A stretch of DNA of 64,000 nt from an uncultured Collinsella sp. Lineage in GTDB: Bacteria > Actinomycetota > Coriobacteriia > Coriobacteriales > Coriobacteriaceae. Each line of letters starts with the position of its first letter. Positions within the stretch are counted from its first letter, which is position 1. A program made the translations under genes and the position numbers. This document shows positions 42,180 through 50,417 of the stretch, piece after piece. Below the pieces are notes generated by a model, which saw only the letters and a list, made by a program, of their open reading frames with translations, made no database searches and was not told the DNA's origin. The DNA lies in the NCBI GenBank assembly GCA_958439425.1, contig CAUBVH010000010.1:1-64000 (forward strand), read 5' to 3'.

Positions 42180-43217
42180 GTGGAAGGCATGGCTCAGCAG
42201 ACAAGGAATGGTCGTTCGGCGAGCGCGGCAGAGGTTGCGGCGCTCGCTGGCGTGAGCCGCCAGACTGTGTCTCGCGTGGTCAACGGTATGCCCAACGTGA
42301 CGGAAAAGACGCGCAAGCGTGTGCTGGCCGCCATGGAAGAGCTGGGCTTTCGTCCCAATTTTGCTGGAGCGGCGTTGCGCGGCGGGTCGTATCGTTCTAT
42401 TGGCCTGTGCATGTACAACATCACACGTGTCGGTAACCTGGCGACGCTCGAGGGTATCATGCAAGCGGCGCGCGAGCACGATTTTGCCGTCACTATGATC
42501 GAGATGGGCGGCGACAAGCCCTATGCACTTGCCGATGCCTCGCGCCGCATGGTCGAGCGACCCGTCGACGGCATGATTCTCAACATGAACCGCATGGCTC
42601 CCGATTTTGAGGAGTTTGTTCCCCAGCCGGGAGTGCGAACGGTCATCCTGTCCATGTATGCGCATCCGCGCTGCACGACGATCGACTCCGACCAGTATGG
42701 TTCGTGCGAGCTGTTGACCAATTATCTGCTGGAACATGGTCACTCGAATATGCGGTTTGTGGCGGGTCCGGAAAGCTCGATTTCCTCGCGTTTTCGTGAG
42801 GCCGGTTGGCGTGATACGCTGGGTCGTGCTCATGTCGATGCCGCTCCGATGCTGCGTGGCGATTGGAGTGCGGACAGTGGGTACGCCATGGGCGAGCGGA
42901 TTGCCGCCGAGGTGCTTGCCGGCGGGTCGCAGGCGCCGACTGCCGTGCTTGCGGCAAATGACCAGATGGCGCTGGGTGTTATCGCCGCGCTCGAGAACGC
43001 GGGCCTGTCCGTGCCCGACGACGTGAGCGTGGTTGGTATCGACGACGCACTCGAGGGACTTGTTCCTCACAATCGGCTGACGACGCTGCGATTTGATTTG
43101 CGCGGTGTCGGTAAGCTTGCGTTTGAGGCGGCGATTGGAGAGAACTCGTCTATCGAGGCGATTCATGTGCCGAGTACGTTGGTCGAACGCTCGACTGTTA
43201 GGGACATACGGGGTTAG
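42180..43217 (+). CDS. LacI-family regulator A
   Basis: A 345-residue repressor. The HTH, SAAEVAALAGVSRQTVSRVV, and hinge FAGAALRGGSYR are followed by a periplasmic-binding-like ligand domain with AANDQMALGV and a C-terminal VVGIDDALEGLVPHNRLTTL. The start is uncertain between GTG 42180 (AGCAGG upstream) and ATG 42189. It is divergent from lacG1-lacE1 and its operators (ATGAGCA type) lie between, so it most likely controls those and itself. It is 45-55% alike to regulators B and C. Confidence 0.88.
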   Translation: MEGMAQQTRNGRSASAAEVAALAGVSRQTVSRVVNGMPNVTEKTRKRVLAAMEELGFRPNFAGAALRGGSYRSIGLCMYNITRVGNLATLEGIMQAAREHDFAVTMIEMGGDKPYALADASRRMVERPVDGMILNMNRMAPDFEEFVPQPGVRTVILSMYAHPRCTTIDSDQYGSCELLTNYLLEHGHSNMRFVAGPESSISSRFREAGWRDTLGRAHVDAAPMLRGDWSADSGYAMGERIAAEVLAGGSQAPTAVLAANDQMALGVIAALENAGLSVPDDVSVVGIDDALEGLVPHNRLTTLRFDLRGVGKLAFEAAIGENSSIEAIHVPSTLVERSTVRDIRG

Positions 43218-43228
43218 GTCCTACTCCG

Positions 43229-43375
43229 TTTGTCTCGATTTGTAACAGGTAGACGGTCAAAAGCGGGCTACGTGTTACAGATTTAGATTCTTCGGAAAGC
43301 ACAATCCTGTTCATCTCGATCTGTAACAGCTAGAACCCAAAAACTCGGCTAGATGTTACAGATCGAGACAAACGG
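43229..43375. repeat. Tandem CTGTAACA palindromes, family B (right pair)
   Basis: Two units, 43229-43290 and 43309-43375. The second has CTCGATCTGTAACA...TGTTACAGATCGAG with GCTAG/CTAGA inner arms, as in the left pair. They fill the gap between lacI-A and the next terminator. Confidence 0.75.
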
Positions 43376-43392
43376 CCCCCAGGTCGAACAAA

Positions 43393-43440
43393 AACAAAAG
43401 ACCGGGGGCGGCGCGCCGTGTGACGTGCCGCCCCCGGCTG
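43393..43440 (-). terminator. Terminator of lacG2
   Basis: On the minus strand, GCCGGGGGCGGCACG pairs with the CGTGCCGCCCCCGG-like arm, then TCTTTTGTTTTTG. A strong terminator. Confidence 0.85.
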
Positions 43441-43483
43441 AGAAATGGGGACAGGTTATGTGGGCAGACAGCCCCGCAAGCCG

Positions 43484-44923
43484 CTAGTCCAGACGACGGG
43501 TCTGCGCTACGTGCTTATACCAGTACGCGCTTGCCTTGGGCGTGCGCTTCTGGGTTTCAAAGTCAACGTAGAAGAAGCCATAACGCTTGTTGTAGCCATT
43601 GGTCCAGGAGAACTGATCCTGCAGGCTCCACAGGAAGTAACCGCCCACGTTGACACCCACCTCCATGGCCTTGAGCAGCCAGCGCAGGTGCTGCTCGATG
43701 TAGTCGATGCGCGGCTGGTCGTCCACAAAACCGTCCTTGTAGGGGTCCTTGTAGCCCATCCCGTTTTCGGTAATGAAGATCTGCTTGTAGTTGGGGTAGC
43801 GCTGCTTAATGTAGACGAGCAGGTCGAACAGGCCCTCGGGATAGATGATCCAGTCCCAGTCGGTGGTGGGGATGCCGGGCTTGTTCACGTGCTCGCCAAT
43901 ACCCTTGACGCGCCAGCGGCCGGTGCCCTTCTCACCCGTACCGTTGTGGTGCAGGTCGTTCTCGCCGTCGTAAGCCTTCAAAAAGCGGCACTGGTAGTTG
44001 TTAACGCCCAGGTAGTCGTTGTAGAGCGCGGCCTCGCGCATGATTTTCAGATCCTCGTCCGGGATCTCGATGGTGCCGCCCGAGATGGCCGCCAGGCGGT
44101 TGGCGCACTCGAGGGTGTCAGGAGCATAGTCGCCGCGGAACGTCGCGTCGAGCAAGAACTGGTTCTGCAGCACGTGCTCGTTGTTGGCGGCCTTGATGTC
44201 GGCGGGGTCGTTCTCGTTGAGCGGATACTTGAACTCCAGCGACTGGATGACGCCGATCTTGCCCTTAAAACCGCCGTTGTGGAAGGCCAGTACGGCCTTG
44301 GCGTGGGCGAGCATCATGTTGTGCTCGCACTGGAAGGCCTCGGCAAGATGCGCCTTGACGCCACCGGGGAAGGTGCCCTCGATGTAGGTGTTGGAGGCGT
44401 CCGCCCAGATCTCGTTAAAGGTGAACCAATAGGTCACCTGGTCGGCGTACTCCTTAAAGCAGAAGGTGGCAAAGTCCACAAAGGCGTCGATGGTCTCGCG
44501 GTTGAGGAAGTCGCCCTTCTCAAAGAGGGGCAGCGGCGTATCGAAGTGATGCAGCGTGACAAACGGCTCAACGTGGTGCTTGTGACATTCGGCGAAAAGG
44601 TCGTGGTAGAACTGGACGCCCTCGGGGTTTACCTTGCCGGTGCCCTCGGGGAAGATACGGCTCCAGGCGATGGAGAGGCGGATGCCGTTGATGCCGAACT
44701 CCTCGCACAGCTCAAGGTCGACGGGGTACTGGTTGTAGAAGTCCGAAGCGGGATCGGGGGAAAAGCGCCCCTGGGCCTCCAGGAAGTCGTCCCAGGCAAC
44801 CTTGCCCTTACCGTGAGTGCGGGTCTCGCCCTCTACCTGGTAGGCAGCAGTGGCGCCGCCAAAGACAAAGTCCTCGGGAAACTGCGCAGGCGGGTTAGTG
44901 ACGCTAGCAGGGTTAACGGACAT
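43484..44923 (-). CDS. lacG: 6-phospho-beta-galactosidase (GH1), second copy
   Basis: A 479-residue GH1 phospho-glycosidase, with the acid/base E171 in FTFNEI and nucleophile near residue 388 in ITENGMG. The phosphate loop SWTNGYNKRYGFF is present. It shares about half its residues with the first copy, so substrates may differ (lactose versus cellobiose or other galactosides). It is last in the lacE2-lacG2 operon (IICB first). Its LacI-B regulator is divergent. Confidence 0.88.
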   Translation of the reverse strand: MSVNPASVTNPPAQFPEDFVFGGATAAYQVEGETRTHGKGKVAWDDFLEAQGRFSPDPASDFYNQYPVDLELCEEFGINGIRLSIAWSRIFPEGTGKVNPEGVQFYHDLFAECHKHHVEPFVTLHHFDTPLPLFEKGDFLNRETIDAFVDFATFCFKEYADQVTYWFTFNEIWADASNTYIEGTFPGGVKAHLAEAFQCEHNMMLAHAKAVLAFHNGGFKGKIGVIQSLEFKYPLNENDPADIKAANNEHVLQNQFLLDATFRGDYAPDTLECANRLAAISGGTIEIPDEDLKIMREAALYNDYLGVNNYQCRFLKAYDGENDLHHNGTGEKGTGRWRVKGIGEHVNKPGIPTTDWDWIIYPEGLFDLLVYIKQRYPNYKQIFITENGMGYKDPYKDGFVDDQPRIDYIEQHLRWLLKAMEVGVNVGGYFLWSLQDQFSWTNGYNKRYGFFYVDFETQKRTPKASAYWYKHVAQTRRLD

Positions 44924-44947
44924 GATGATCCAATCGTCTAAATCGAA

Positions 44948-44979
44948 GGGCCAGCCGGTCTTGGATGGTCGGCTGGCCC
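44948..44979 (-). promoter_or_regulatory. Intercistronic hairpin between lacE2 and lacG2
   Basis: GGGCCAGCC with GGCTGGCCC around a 14-base loop. It lies in the 66-base gap, next to the lacG2 ribosome site, and could tune relative expression. Confidence 0.5.
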
Positions 44980-44989
44980 TGAGCGTTAC

Positions 44990-46765
44990 TTACTTCGAGA
45001 GTTGCTCGCTTACGAAGGCGAGAGACTTGTCGCCGTTCTGGGAGAGCTCGATGTACTGCTTGCCACGGCAGGCGACGCACTTGTTGCCCACGCGCTCGCA
45101 GTCCTTCTGAAGGTCGGCCAGGTAGCTTGCGGCCTGCGGGGCCAGGACGACCAGGTCAAAGTCGGGGAGCATGTCAACGTGGTTGCCATAGGCCTCGGCA
45201 GCGGTCTCGAGGTTAATACCGCGCTCCCTGGCAGCCTTGGCCAGCGCGTTGGCGAGCAGACCCGAGGTACCGCCGCCCTGGCAGAGTACGAGCACGCGCT
45301 TGCCGTTGAGGTCGCTAGTGGCCGTAGCCTCGGTGGCGGGCGCTGCGGAAGCGGCGGGGGCGTCGGCCTTCACGGCCTCGGCAGCAGCGCCGGCGGCAAC
45401 GCTCTTGGCGTCAGCCTTGCCCTGGAAGGCGTCGTTGAGCTTGGCGGCCTTCTCGGCGTTCTTGGCGGCGAGCTCCTCCTGGGAGATCTCGGCCTCCTCG
45501 GTGCACTTCTGGGCGTCATAGGCACGGAAGAACGGGTAGTACAGGGCAAAGTCGACGACCAGGATAAGGGCGAGCATCACAAAGGCGAGCGGCTGGAAGC
45601 CCAGGCCCATGATGGTGCCGATGGGGCCGGGGACGGTCCAGGGCAGGGTATACATAAAGCCGTTCATGCCCAAGAAGTCGATAAAGATCTTGAGGATCCA
45701 GATGTTGGCGATCGGGGCAAAGACAAACGGGACAAAGAAGACGGGGTTGAGCACGATGGGCGCGGCGAACAGCAGCGGCTCGTTGACAGCGAAGCAGACG
45801 GGAACGATGGCGGCCTTACCGACGGCGCGCATCTCCTGGGACTTGGCCAGGAAGCAGAACATAAAGACCAGGACAAGCGTGGCACCGGTGCCGCCCATGC
45901 AGACGACGAAGTACTGGGCACCCTGGGTCAGGACAGCGGAAGCGTGCTGGCCGGCCTGGAACGCAGCCAGGTTGTCGGTCATGTTGGCAACGAGGGCGGC
46001 GGCGATGGCGGGCTCGACGATCGAGGGGCCGTGGACGCCCACGAACCAGAAGAGGCTCATGGCGCCGTAGATCACAGCAAGGCCGATGTAGCCGTCGGCA
46101 GCGGTGAACAGGGGCTGGAACACCTGGATGACGCCCTGGGCAAAGCAGAAGCCAAAGGCAGCGCGGAAGACGATGTCAAAGACCCAAAAGACGGTGATGC
46201 AGACGGAGAAGGGGATGATGTCCTTAAAGGTCTGCGAGATGTTAGGCGGAACCTGCTCGGGCATCTTGACGGTGATGTTGCGCTTAATGAAGAACTTGTA
46301 GATGATGCCGGTCACAAACGCAGCGATAAAGGCGGTCAGCAGGCCTTTGGAACCAAGGTAGGTGGTGTTGAAGCCGCTGGCAGCGTCCGTGGCGATCGTG
46401 TCGCTCGAAAGGAGCAAGAAGCCGATGATGGCCGCGCACATGCACGAGATGAAGTTAATCTGGTTGTTCTTGGGCAGATCGCGGTTCTGGGCGTCGGCGA
46501 AGTGCTTGGCCGTGGTGGCGGCGCAGGCGATGGCCAGGATGCCCATGGAGTAGTTGTAGCACTTCCACAGGGCGTTGTTGATGTCATCGGGCCAGTAGAA
46601 ACCCCAGATGTTGGGGACCGAGGCTACCAAGCAGAAGATGGACGAGAAGATGATGATGGGGATGACGGAGATAAAACCGTCGCGGATCGCCTTGAGGTAC
46701 TTGTTGCGGGCGATCGCGTTGAAAAAGGGTTGGCCCTTTTCGATGATGGCGATGAGTTGCTCCAT
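44990..46765 (-). CDS. lacE: PTS lactose-family EIICB (second copy)
   Basis: A 591-residue fused IIC-IIB. Membrane segments span residues 25-430 with GVHGPSIVEPAIAAAL and FAVNEPLLFAAPI. After an Ala/Lys-rich linker (about 440-490) comes IIB with the phospho-cysteine in LCQGGGTSGLLA. No fused IIA. It precedes lacG2 and is divergent from lacI-B. About half of its residues match the first copy. It should transport lactose or a related beta-galactoside. Confidence 0.9.
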   Translation of the reverse strand: MEQLIAIIEKGQPFFNAIARNKYLKAIRDGFISVIPIIIFSSIFCLVASVPNIWGFYWPDDINNALWKCYNYSMGILAIACAATTAKHFADAQNRDLPKNNQINFISCMCAAIIGFLLLSSDTIATDAASGFNTTYLGSKGLLTAFIAAFVTGIIYKFFIKRNITVKMPEQVPPNISQTFKDIIPFSVCITVFWVFDIVFRAAFGFCFAQGVIQVFQPLFTAADGYIGLAVIYGAMSLFWFVGVHGPSIVEPAIAAALVANMTDNLAAFQAGQHASAVLTQGAQYFVVCMGGTGATLVLVFMFCFLAKSQEMRAVGKAAIVPVCFAVNEPLLFAAPIVLNPVFFVPFVFAPIANIWILKIFIDFLGMNGFMYTLPWTVPGPIGTIMGLGFQPLAFVMLALILVVDFALYYPFFRAYDAQKCTEEAEISQEELAAKNAEKAAKLNDAFQGKADAKSVAAGAAAEAVKADAPAASAAPATEATATSDLNGKRVLVLCQGGGTSGLLANALAKAARERGINLETAAEAYGNHVDMLPDFDLVVLAPQAASYLADLQKDCERVGNKCVACRGKQYIELSQNGDKSLAFVSEQLSK

Positions 46766-46827
46766 GCAATGCTCCTAAGAGTCGGTGGGTTGGCAACGAT
46801 GGTAGCTGTTGGTGTTCGGTTGCCAAA

Positions 46828-47108
46828 ATGTTGACGTTGCCATTTTGCGACACAAAAAAAGACGCGAACCGGTGGCCCCTGTGCCTGTGGACCGTCGATT
46901 CCTTGCGCGTAAACGTTTGAGCCGCCCGGTGGCTCTGTGTTTGCACAATGGCAACGTTAACATTTGGGCGACAAAAGCCGCTCGGTGAAGCAGAATTGTC
47001 GGTGAACGGTAGGTTTTGGGTGGTAAGCGTATTGTGGGGGAGACGTTGGATATACTTAAAGGCGTTAAAAATGACTGCGCAAGATGCTGTCAATGGCATC
47101 GTTGACAT
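46828..47108 (+). promoter_or_regulatory. LacI-B operator cluster and divergent control region
   Basis: Three 16-base sites: ATGTTGACGTTGCCAT (46828-46843), ATGGCAACGTTAACAT (46948-46963) and ATGGCATCGTTGACAT (47093-47108). Each pairs a half ATGGCAA/T with a half ATGTTAA or ATGTTGA/ATGTCAA around CG. A TATACT at 47051-47056 and a CGGTGAACGGT at 47000-47010 lie in the same 357-base region. Confidence 0.65.
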
Positions 47109-47122
47109 AGAAAGATCGACCC

Positions 47123-48127
47123 ATGGCCGCTGTTAAAAAATCGGTATCCGTCAAAGACGTGGCACGTCTCGCGGGCGTCTCGGAGCAGACGGTCTCGCGC
47201 ACCGTGCATGATTCGCCCAGCGTGCGCCCCGAGACCAAGGAGCGCGTGCGCGCCGCCATGCGCGAGCTTGGCTATCGTCCAAACTTTGCCGGCCGGTCGC
47301 TGCGTCGCGGCAAGTTCAAGACGGTCGGCGTCGCCATGTTCAACATTACCGGTACCGGCAACCTCGACCGTATGGAGGGCTTTGCCGCCGCAGCCGACAA
47401 ACACGGCTATGCCATCACCCTTACTAAAGTAGATGGACACCCCTATACCCTCGAGAGCGCATCAACGCGCATGAGTGCGCTTCCGGTGGACGGCATGGTT
47501 GTGATCATGAACCGCATGCCGGCGGACTTTGGCACCTTTGAGCCGCTGCCCGGTATGCAGACGGTGCTCGTTACCATGCTGGAGCACCCGCTGTGCTCGA
47601 CGGTCGATAACGACCAGTTGGATTGCTCGCGCCAGGTTGTCGAGTACTTGCTGGAGCAGGGGCACAAGACCGTGCACTTTATCTCGTGTCCTGAGCGCTC
47701 GCTTTCGGGCATGCAACGCGAGGAGGGCTGGCGTGAGACATTGCGCGCGCATGGTATTGAGCCGCCGCGACTCGTTCGTGGCGATTGGACGGCACGGAGC
47801 GGGTATGCTGCCGGTCAGGCTCTGGCGGACGATCCGACCTGTACGGCCATTTATGCTTCCAACGATGCCATGGCCTACGGCTGCATTCGCGGGCTCGAGT
47901 CGTGCGGAAGGCGCGTGCCCGAGGACGTAAGCGTGGTGGGTGTTGACGATAGTTTGGGCGATATCGTGCCCGATCGTCGCCTGACTACGGTGCGCTTTGA
48001 CAACAAGCGCGTCGGCATGTGGGCGGTCGACAAGATTGCCGGCGCCGAGGGCGCTGCACCCGGTGTGGAGCACATGCTGTTTCCGGGTGTGCTCGTCGAG
48101 GGCGATACGGTGCGCTATGTACGCTAG
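47123..48127 (+). CDS. LacI-family regulator B
   Basis: A 334-residue repressor. HTH SVKDVARLAGVSEQTVSRTV, hinge FAGRSLRRGKFK, and ligand domain with ASNDAMAYGCIRGL and VVGVDDSLGDIVPDRRLTTV. Compared with A and C its recognition helix has Glu where they have Arg or Gln, and its sites are ATGGCAA type. The ATG at 47123 follows a weak ribosome site. It is divergent from lacE2-lacG2 and upstream of lacF, both plausible targets. Confidence 0.88.
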   Translation: MAAVKKSVSVKDVARLAGVSEQTVSRTVHDSPSVRPETKERVRAAMRELGYRPNFAGRSLRRGKFKTVGVAMFNITGTGNLDRMEGFAAAADKHGYAITLTKVDGHPYTLESASTRMSALPVDGMVVIMNRMPADFGTFEPLPGMQTVLVTMLEHPLCSTVDNDQLDCSRQVVEYLLEQGHKTVHFISCPERSLSGMQREEGWRETLRAHGIEPPRLVRGDWTARSGYAAGQALADDPTCTAIYASNDAMAYGCIRGLESCGRRVPEDVSVVGVDDSLGDIVPDRRLTTVRFDNKRVGMWAVDKIAGAEGAAPGVEHMLFPGVLVEGDTVRYVR

Positions 48128-48158
48128 GGTGCGGACCTGTTTGGGTTGCCGCTAACTG

Positions 48159-48275
48159 TGTTCGATATTGTTCGTATTGGTTTAAAAACCGTTCACGGGC
48201 GAAAATTGACCGTTCATAGCTCGAAACTACGTTTTGCGCTGTTCTTTTTTGTTTGAATGTTATTGTCTCTGTCAT
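48159..48275 (+). promoter_or_regulatory. LacR-type direct repeats and ACCGTTCAC sites before lacF
   Basis: TGTTCG ATAT TGTTCG TATT GGTTTA at 48159-48184 and TGTTTG AATG TTATTG TCTC TGTCAT at 48250-48275 have a ten-base period. Between them, ACCGTTCACGGG (48188-48199) and GACCGTTCAT (48208-48217) match the wider ACCGTTCAC family. They lie in the 214 bases upstream of lacF. Confidence 0.55.
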
Positions 48276-48341
48276 ACACAGCGCAGCGCGTATGCCCGGA
48301 CGCGATGCTCTCCATTGGTTCATATGTGAAAGGAACGCAAC

Positions 48342-48680
48342 ATGGCAACCAAAGAAGAAATCTCGATGGTTGGATTCGAGATCGTCGCATACGCGGGTGA
48401 CGCCCAGACCGATCTGCTTGCAGCGCTCGATGCTGCTCGCGAGGGTGACTTTGAGAAGGCCGAGCAGCTGCACAAGGATGCCAGCGAGGCGCTCATCGGC
48501 GCTCACGACACGCAGACCAAGCTGCTTTCGCAGGAGGCCGGCGGCGGCGAGATGGAGATGACCTTCATCATGGCTCACGCTCAGGATACTCTCATGACCA
48601 CTATGATCCTGGAGAAGCAGACTCGCTTTACCATCGATGCTTACAAGCGCATCGCCGAGCTCGAGGCCAAGCTCGCCTAA
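48342..48680 (+). CDS. lacF: PTS lactose-family EIIA
   Basis: A 112-residue IIA of the lactose/cellobiose PTS. The phospho-histidine is H79 in MAHAQDTLMT, and the all-helical pattern with AYAGDAQTDLLAAL is typical. It forms trimers that receive phosphate from HPr and pass it to LacE. AAAGGAACG precedes the ATG. It is the only lactose-type IIA in the window and stands apart from both IICB genes, so it probably supplies both. A terminator follows. Confidence 0.93.
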   Translation: MATKEEISMVGFEIVAYAGDAQTDLLAALDAAREGDFEKAEQLHKDASEALIGAHDTQTKLLSQEAGGGEMEMTFIMAHAQDTLMTTMILEKQTRFTIDAYKRIAELEAKLA

Positions 48681-48707
48681 CGAGCTCGCACAACCTCGTC
48701 CCCTTCC

Positions 48708-48742
48708 AAAAACCCTGCCGCTACCCGCGGCAGGGTTTTTCT
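48708..48742 (+). terminator. Terminator of lacF
   Basis: Stem AAACCCTGCCGC with GCGGCAGGGTTT, then TTCTGT. Strong. Confidence 0.88.
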
Positions 48743-48787
48743 GTATCCCACCTATCTAGGTTGCGGCGAAATAGGGGCCGACAGCCC

Positions 48788-48822
48788 CAAATGATCCGCT
48801 TTTCCCGTCCCCGGAGGATCGG
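48788..48822. repeat. AATGATCC hairpin motif, family D (copy 1)
   Basis: AAATGATCCGCTTTTCCCGTC, shortened here to its start, pairs GATCC with GGATC at the end. The same layout is at 53887-53921. In the 416-base gap between lacF and the next gene, this and the family C element are the only structures I see. Confidence 0.4.
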
Positions 48823-48849
48823 TTGGCAGCGCTCGCCACGAAACTGGCT

Positions 48850-48979
48850 CATCTACTACGTTTAACCCGATACCCTCGAACACACCCGTGTTTCATGAAA
48901 AATCACAGGACTTCTACCTGCGGTTTTGTTTTTTCGCTTTGTGGCATGGTCGGGGATGGGCGGTTAAACGTAGTAGATG
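48850..48979. repeat. 130-bp inverted-repeat element, family C (copy 2)
   Basis: Ends are CATCTACTACGTTTAACC and GGTTAAACGTAGTAGATG, a perfect 18-bp stem. It is exactly as long as copy 1 (34248-34377) and is inverted relative to it. Where copy 1 has a T-A pair, this has G-C at the tenth to eleventh stem position, a compensating change. Confidence 0.75.
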
Positions 48980-49096
48980 GGCCCATTTCATGGCGGGCGG
49001 GTCATGCAGCAGCCTGTTGCGCCTCCTGCCGTTCGGTTTTTCGATGGGTGGGTATACTTTCCACCGCAATACAGGCCGGACTGAGGAGGTATCCAA

Positions 49097-50110
49097 ATGC
49101 CGGACAACGGATCGATTCAAAAGAGAGACGCGCACGAGATGGCTCATGGGCGTCCTGTCCAGATAACCGAGCACACGACGGTAACCGAGCTGCAACCCAG
49201 CCTGTCCGATGTCGTGTGCGCAAACAAAAAGCTGCAGATTGGCTTTATCGTTGCGCTCGTGGTACTGGCGCTGCTGTCGGGCTTTGTAGCTCGTCCGCAT
49301 TTTGCCGATACCAAGACTTGGGACTCCACCATCGAGGTCATCGATCAAAAGAAGGGCAATGTTTTGGCGCTCACGACCTCGTGCGTCGCCCTATCTGCGG
49401 GTATCACTGCGCTGCCGGGCGATACGGGAACGCCGGTTGCCGAGCAGCTCGCACAGCTTTCGGGTAACCTGGGCATCGTGCTTGCCGTGCTATACCTTGA
49501 GAAATACTTGCTCACGATTTTGTGGTCGGTTGGCTTGGGCATCTTAATCCCGTTTGCGTTGGTGCTCTTTGCGGTGTCGCTCGGCATTCACGGGCGCTGG
49601 AGCACGAGCGCCGTCCTACGCCGCGTGGCGACTCGCGTGCTGGTGGTCGCCATGATCGGAATGGCCTTGGTGCCTGCAAGCGTATGGGTGTCGCAAAAGG
49701 TCGACGAAACGTATCGAGTGAGCATCGAGCAAGCCGAGCAAAAGGCGGCCGACGCTGCGGGTGCGGCAGATAGCGACAGCTCCAAAGCAAGTAAGAAAAA
49801 GACCGAGTCCACAGAGTCCAAGAATGTGCTTGAGCAGCTTGCCGACGGCGCCTCGGGTCTCGTCACATCGGTGACCAGCGGTGCCAAGCAGATGACCGAT
49901 GAAATTGTGCAGCAGGTGACCGATCTGATCGAAGGTGTCATCGTGATGATCGTAACCTCGTGCGTGATTCCACTGTTGGTGCTCGCGGCGTTTTTGTGGC
50001 TGGGGCACGTGCTACTGGGGATTGATATTTCCGGCCCGGCGAACTATTTGACGGGTCGCTTTCTGAGCGCTCCGTCCAAACATGCCAAGAAGAGCGGACA
50101 GTCCGAGTAG
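49097..50110 (+). CDS. Membrane protein of unknown function
   Basis: A 337-residue protein with about five hydrophobic segments (near residues 47-66, 105-125, 132-158, 175-197 and 283-310). A long soluble helix rich in Ala, Ser and Lys (residues 205-275) lies before the last one. GAGGAGG precedes the ATG. No domain is recognised. It stands alone between terminators, upstream of lacA, and no transport signature is seen. Confidence 0.65.
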   Translation: MPDNGSIQKRDAHEMAHGRPVQITEHTTVTELQPSLSDVVCANKKLQIGFIVALVVLALLSGFVARPHFADTKTWDSTIEVIDQKKGNVLALTTSCVALSAGITALPGDTGTPVAEQLAQLSGNLGIVLAVLYLEKYLLTILWSVGLGILIPFALVLFAVSLGIHGRWSTSAVLRRVATRVLVVAMIGMALVPASVWVSQKVDETYRVSIEQAEQKAADAAGAADSDSSKASKKKTESTESKNVLEQLADGASGLVTSVTSGAKQMTDEIVQQVTDLIEGVIVMIVTSCVIPLLVLAAFLWLGHVLLGIDISGPANYLTGRFLSAPSKHAKKSGQSE

Positions 50111-50144
50111 CTAAAACAGCTGTATATACCGGGGAATACCGCCG

Positions 50145-50180
50145 AAGGGCGGCCGAGACACGTTCTCGGCCGCCCTTTTG
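50145..50180 (+). terminator. Rho-independent terminator
   Basis: Stem AAGGGCGGCCGAGA with TCTCGGCCGCCCTT, then TTGTTTG. Strong. Confidence 0.88.
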
Positions 50181-50235
50181 TTTGTTGAACACATGGTCGC
50201 TACGTCCGCACCGGGTCCAAACGGTCGGCAACCTT

Positions 50236-50319
50236 CCGTGAACGGTATTTGTTCAAAAAAGAACAAAGATAAACAAATAGTTGTTGCAGTCGATGTTCGA
50301 ATGTGTTCAAATAAACATG
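50236..50319 (+). promoter_or_regulatory. Control region of lacAB
   Basis: CCGTGAACGGT (50236-50246), then TTGTTC-AAAAAA-GAACAA as an inverted repeat at 50249-50266, and the direct repeat TGTTCG AATG TGTTCA at 50294-50309. The last has the same ten-base period as the sites before lacR and lacF. The remaining 307-base gap holds no gene. Confidence 0.55.
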
Positions 50320-50417
50320 AACAGTGAAGAACCGCACATTCAGATGCCCGGACCTGAACGCGATTCAACACTTCCAAACAGAAACTACGCACCTGCGTAT
50401 CTCTCAAGGAGGATGTC

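Noticed and set aside
45002..46834. A 610-codon plus-strand frame opposite lacE2
   Set aside because: Same reason; the real gene is the IICB on the minus strand.
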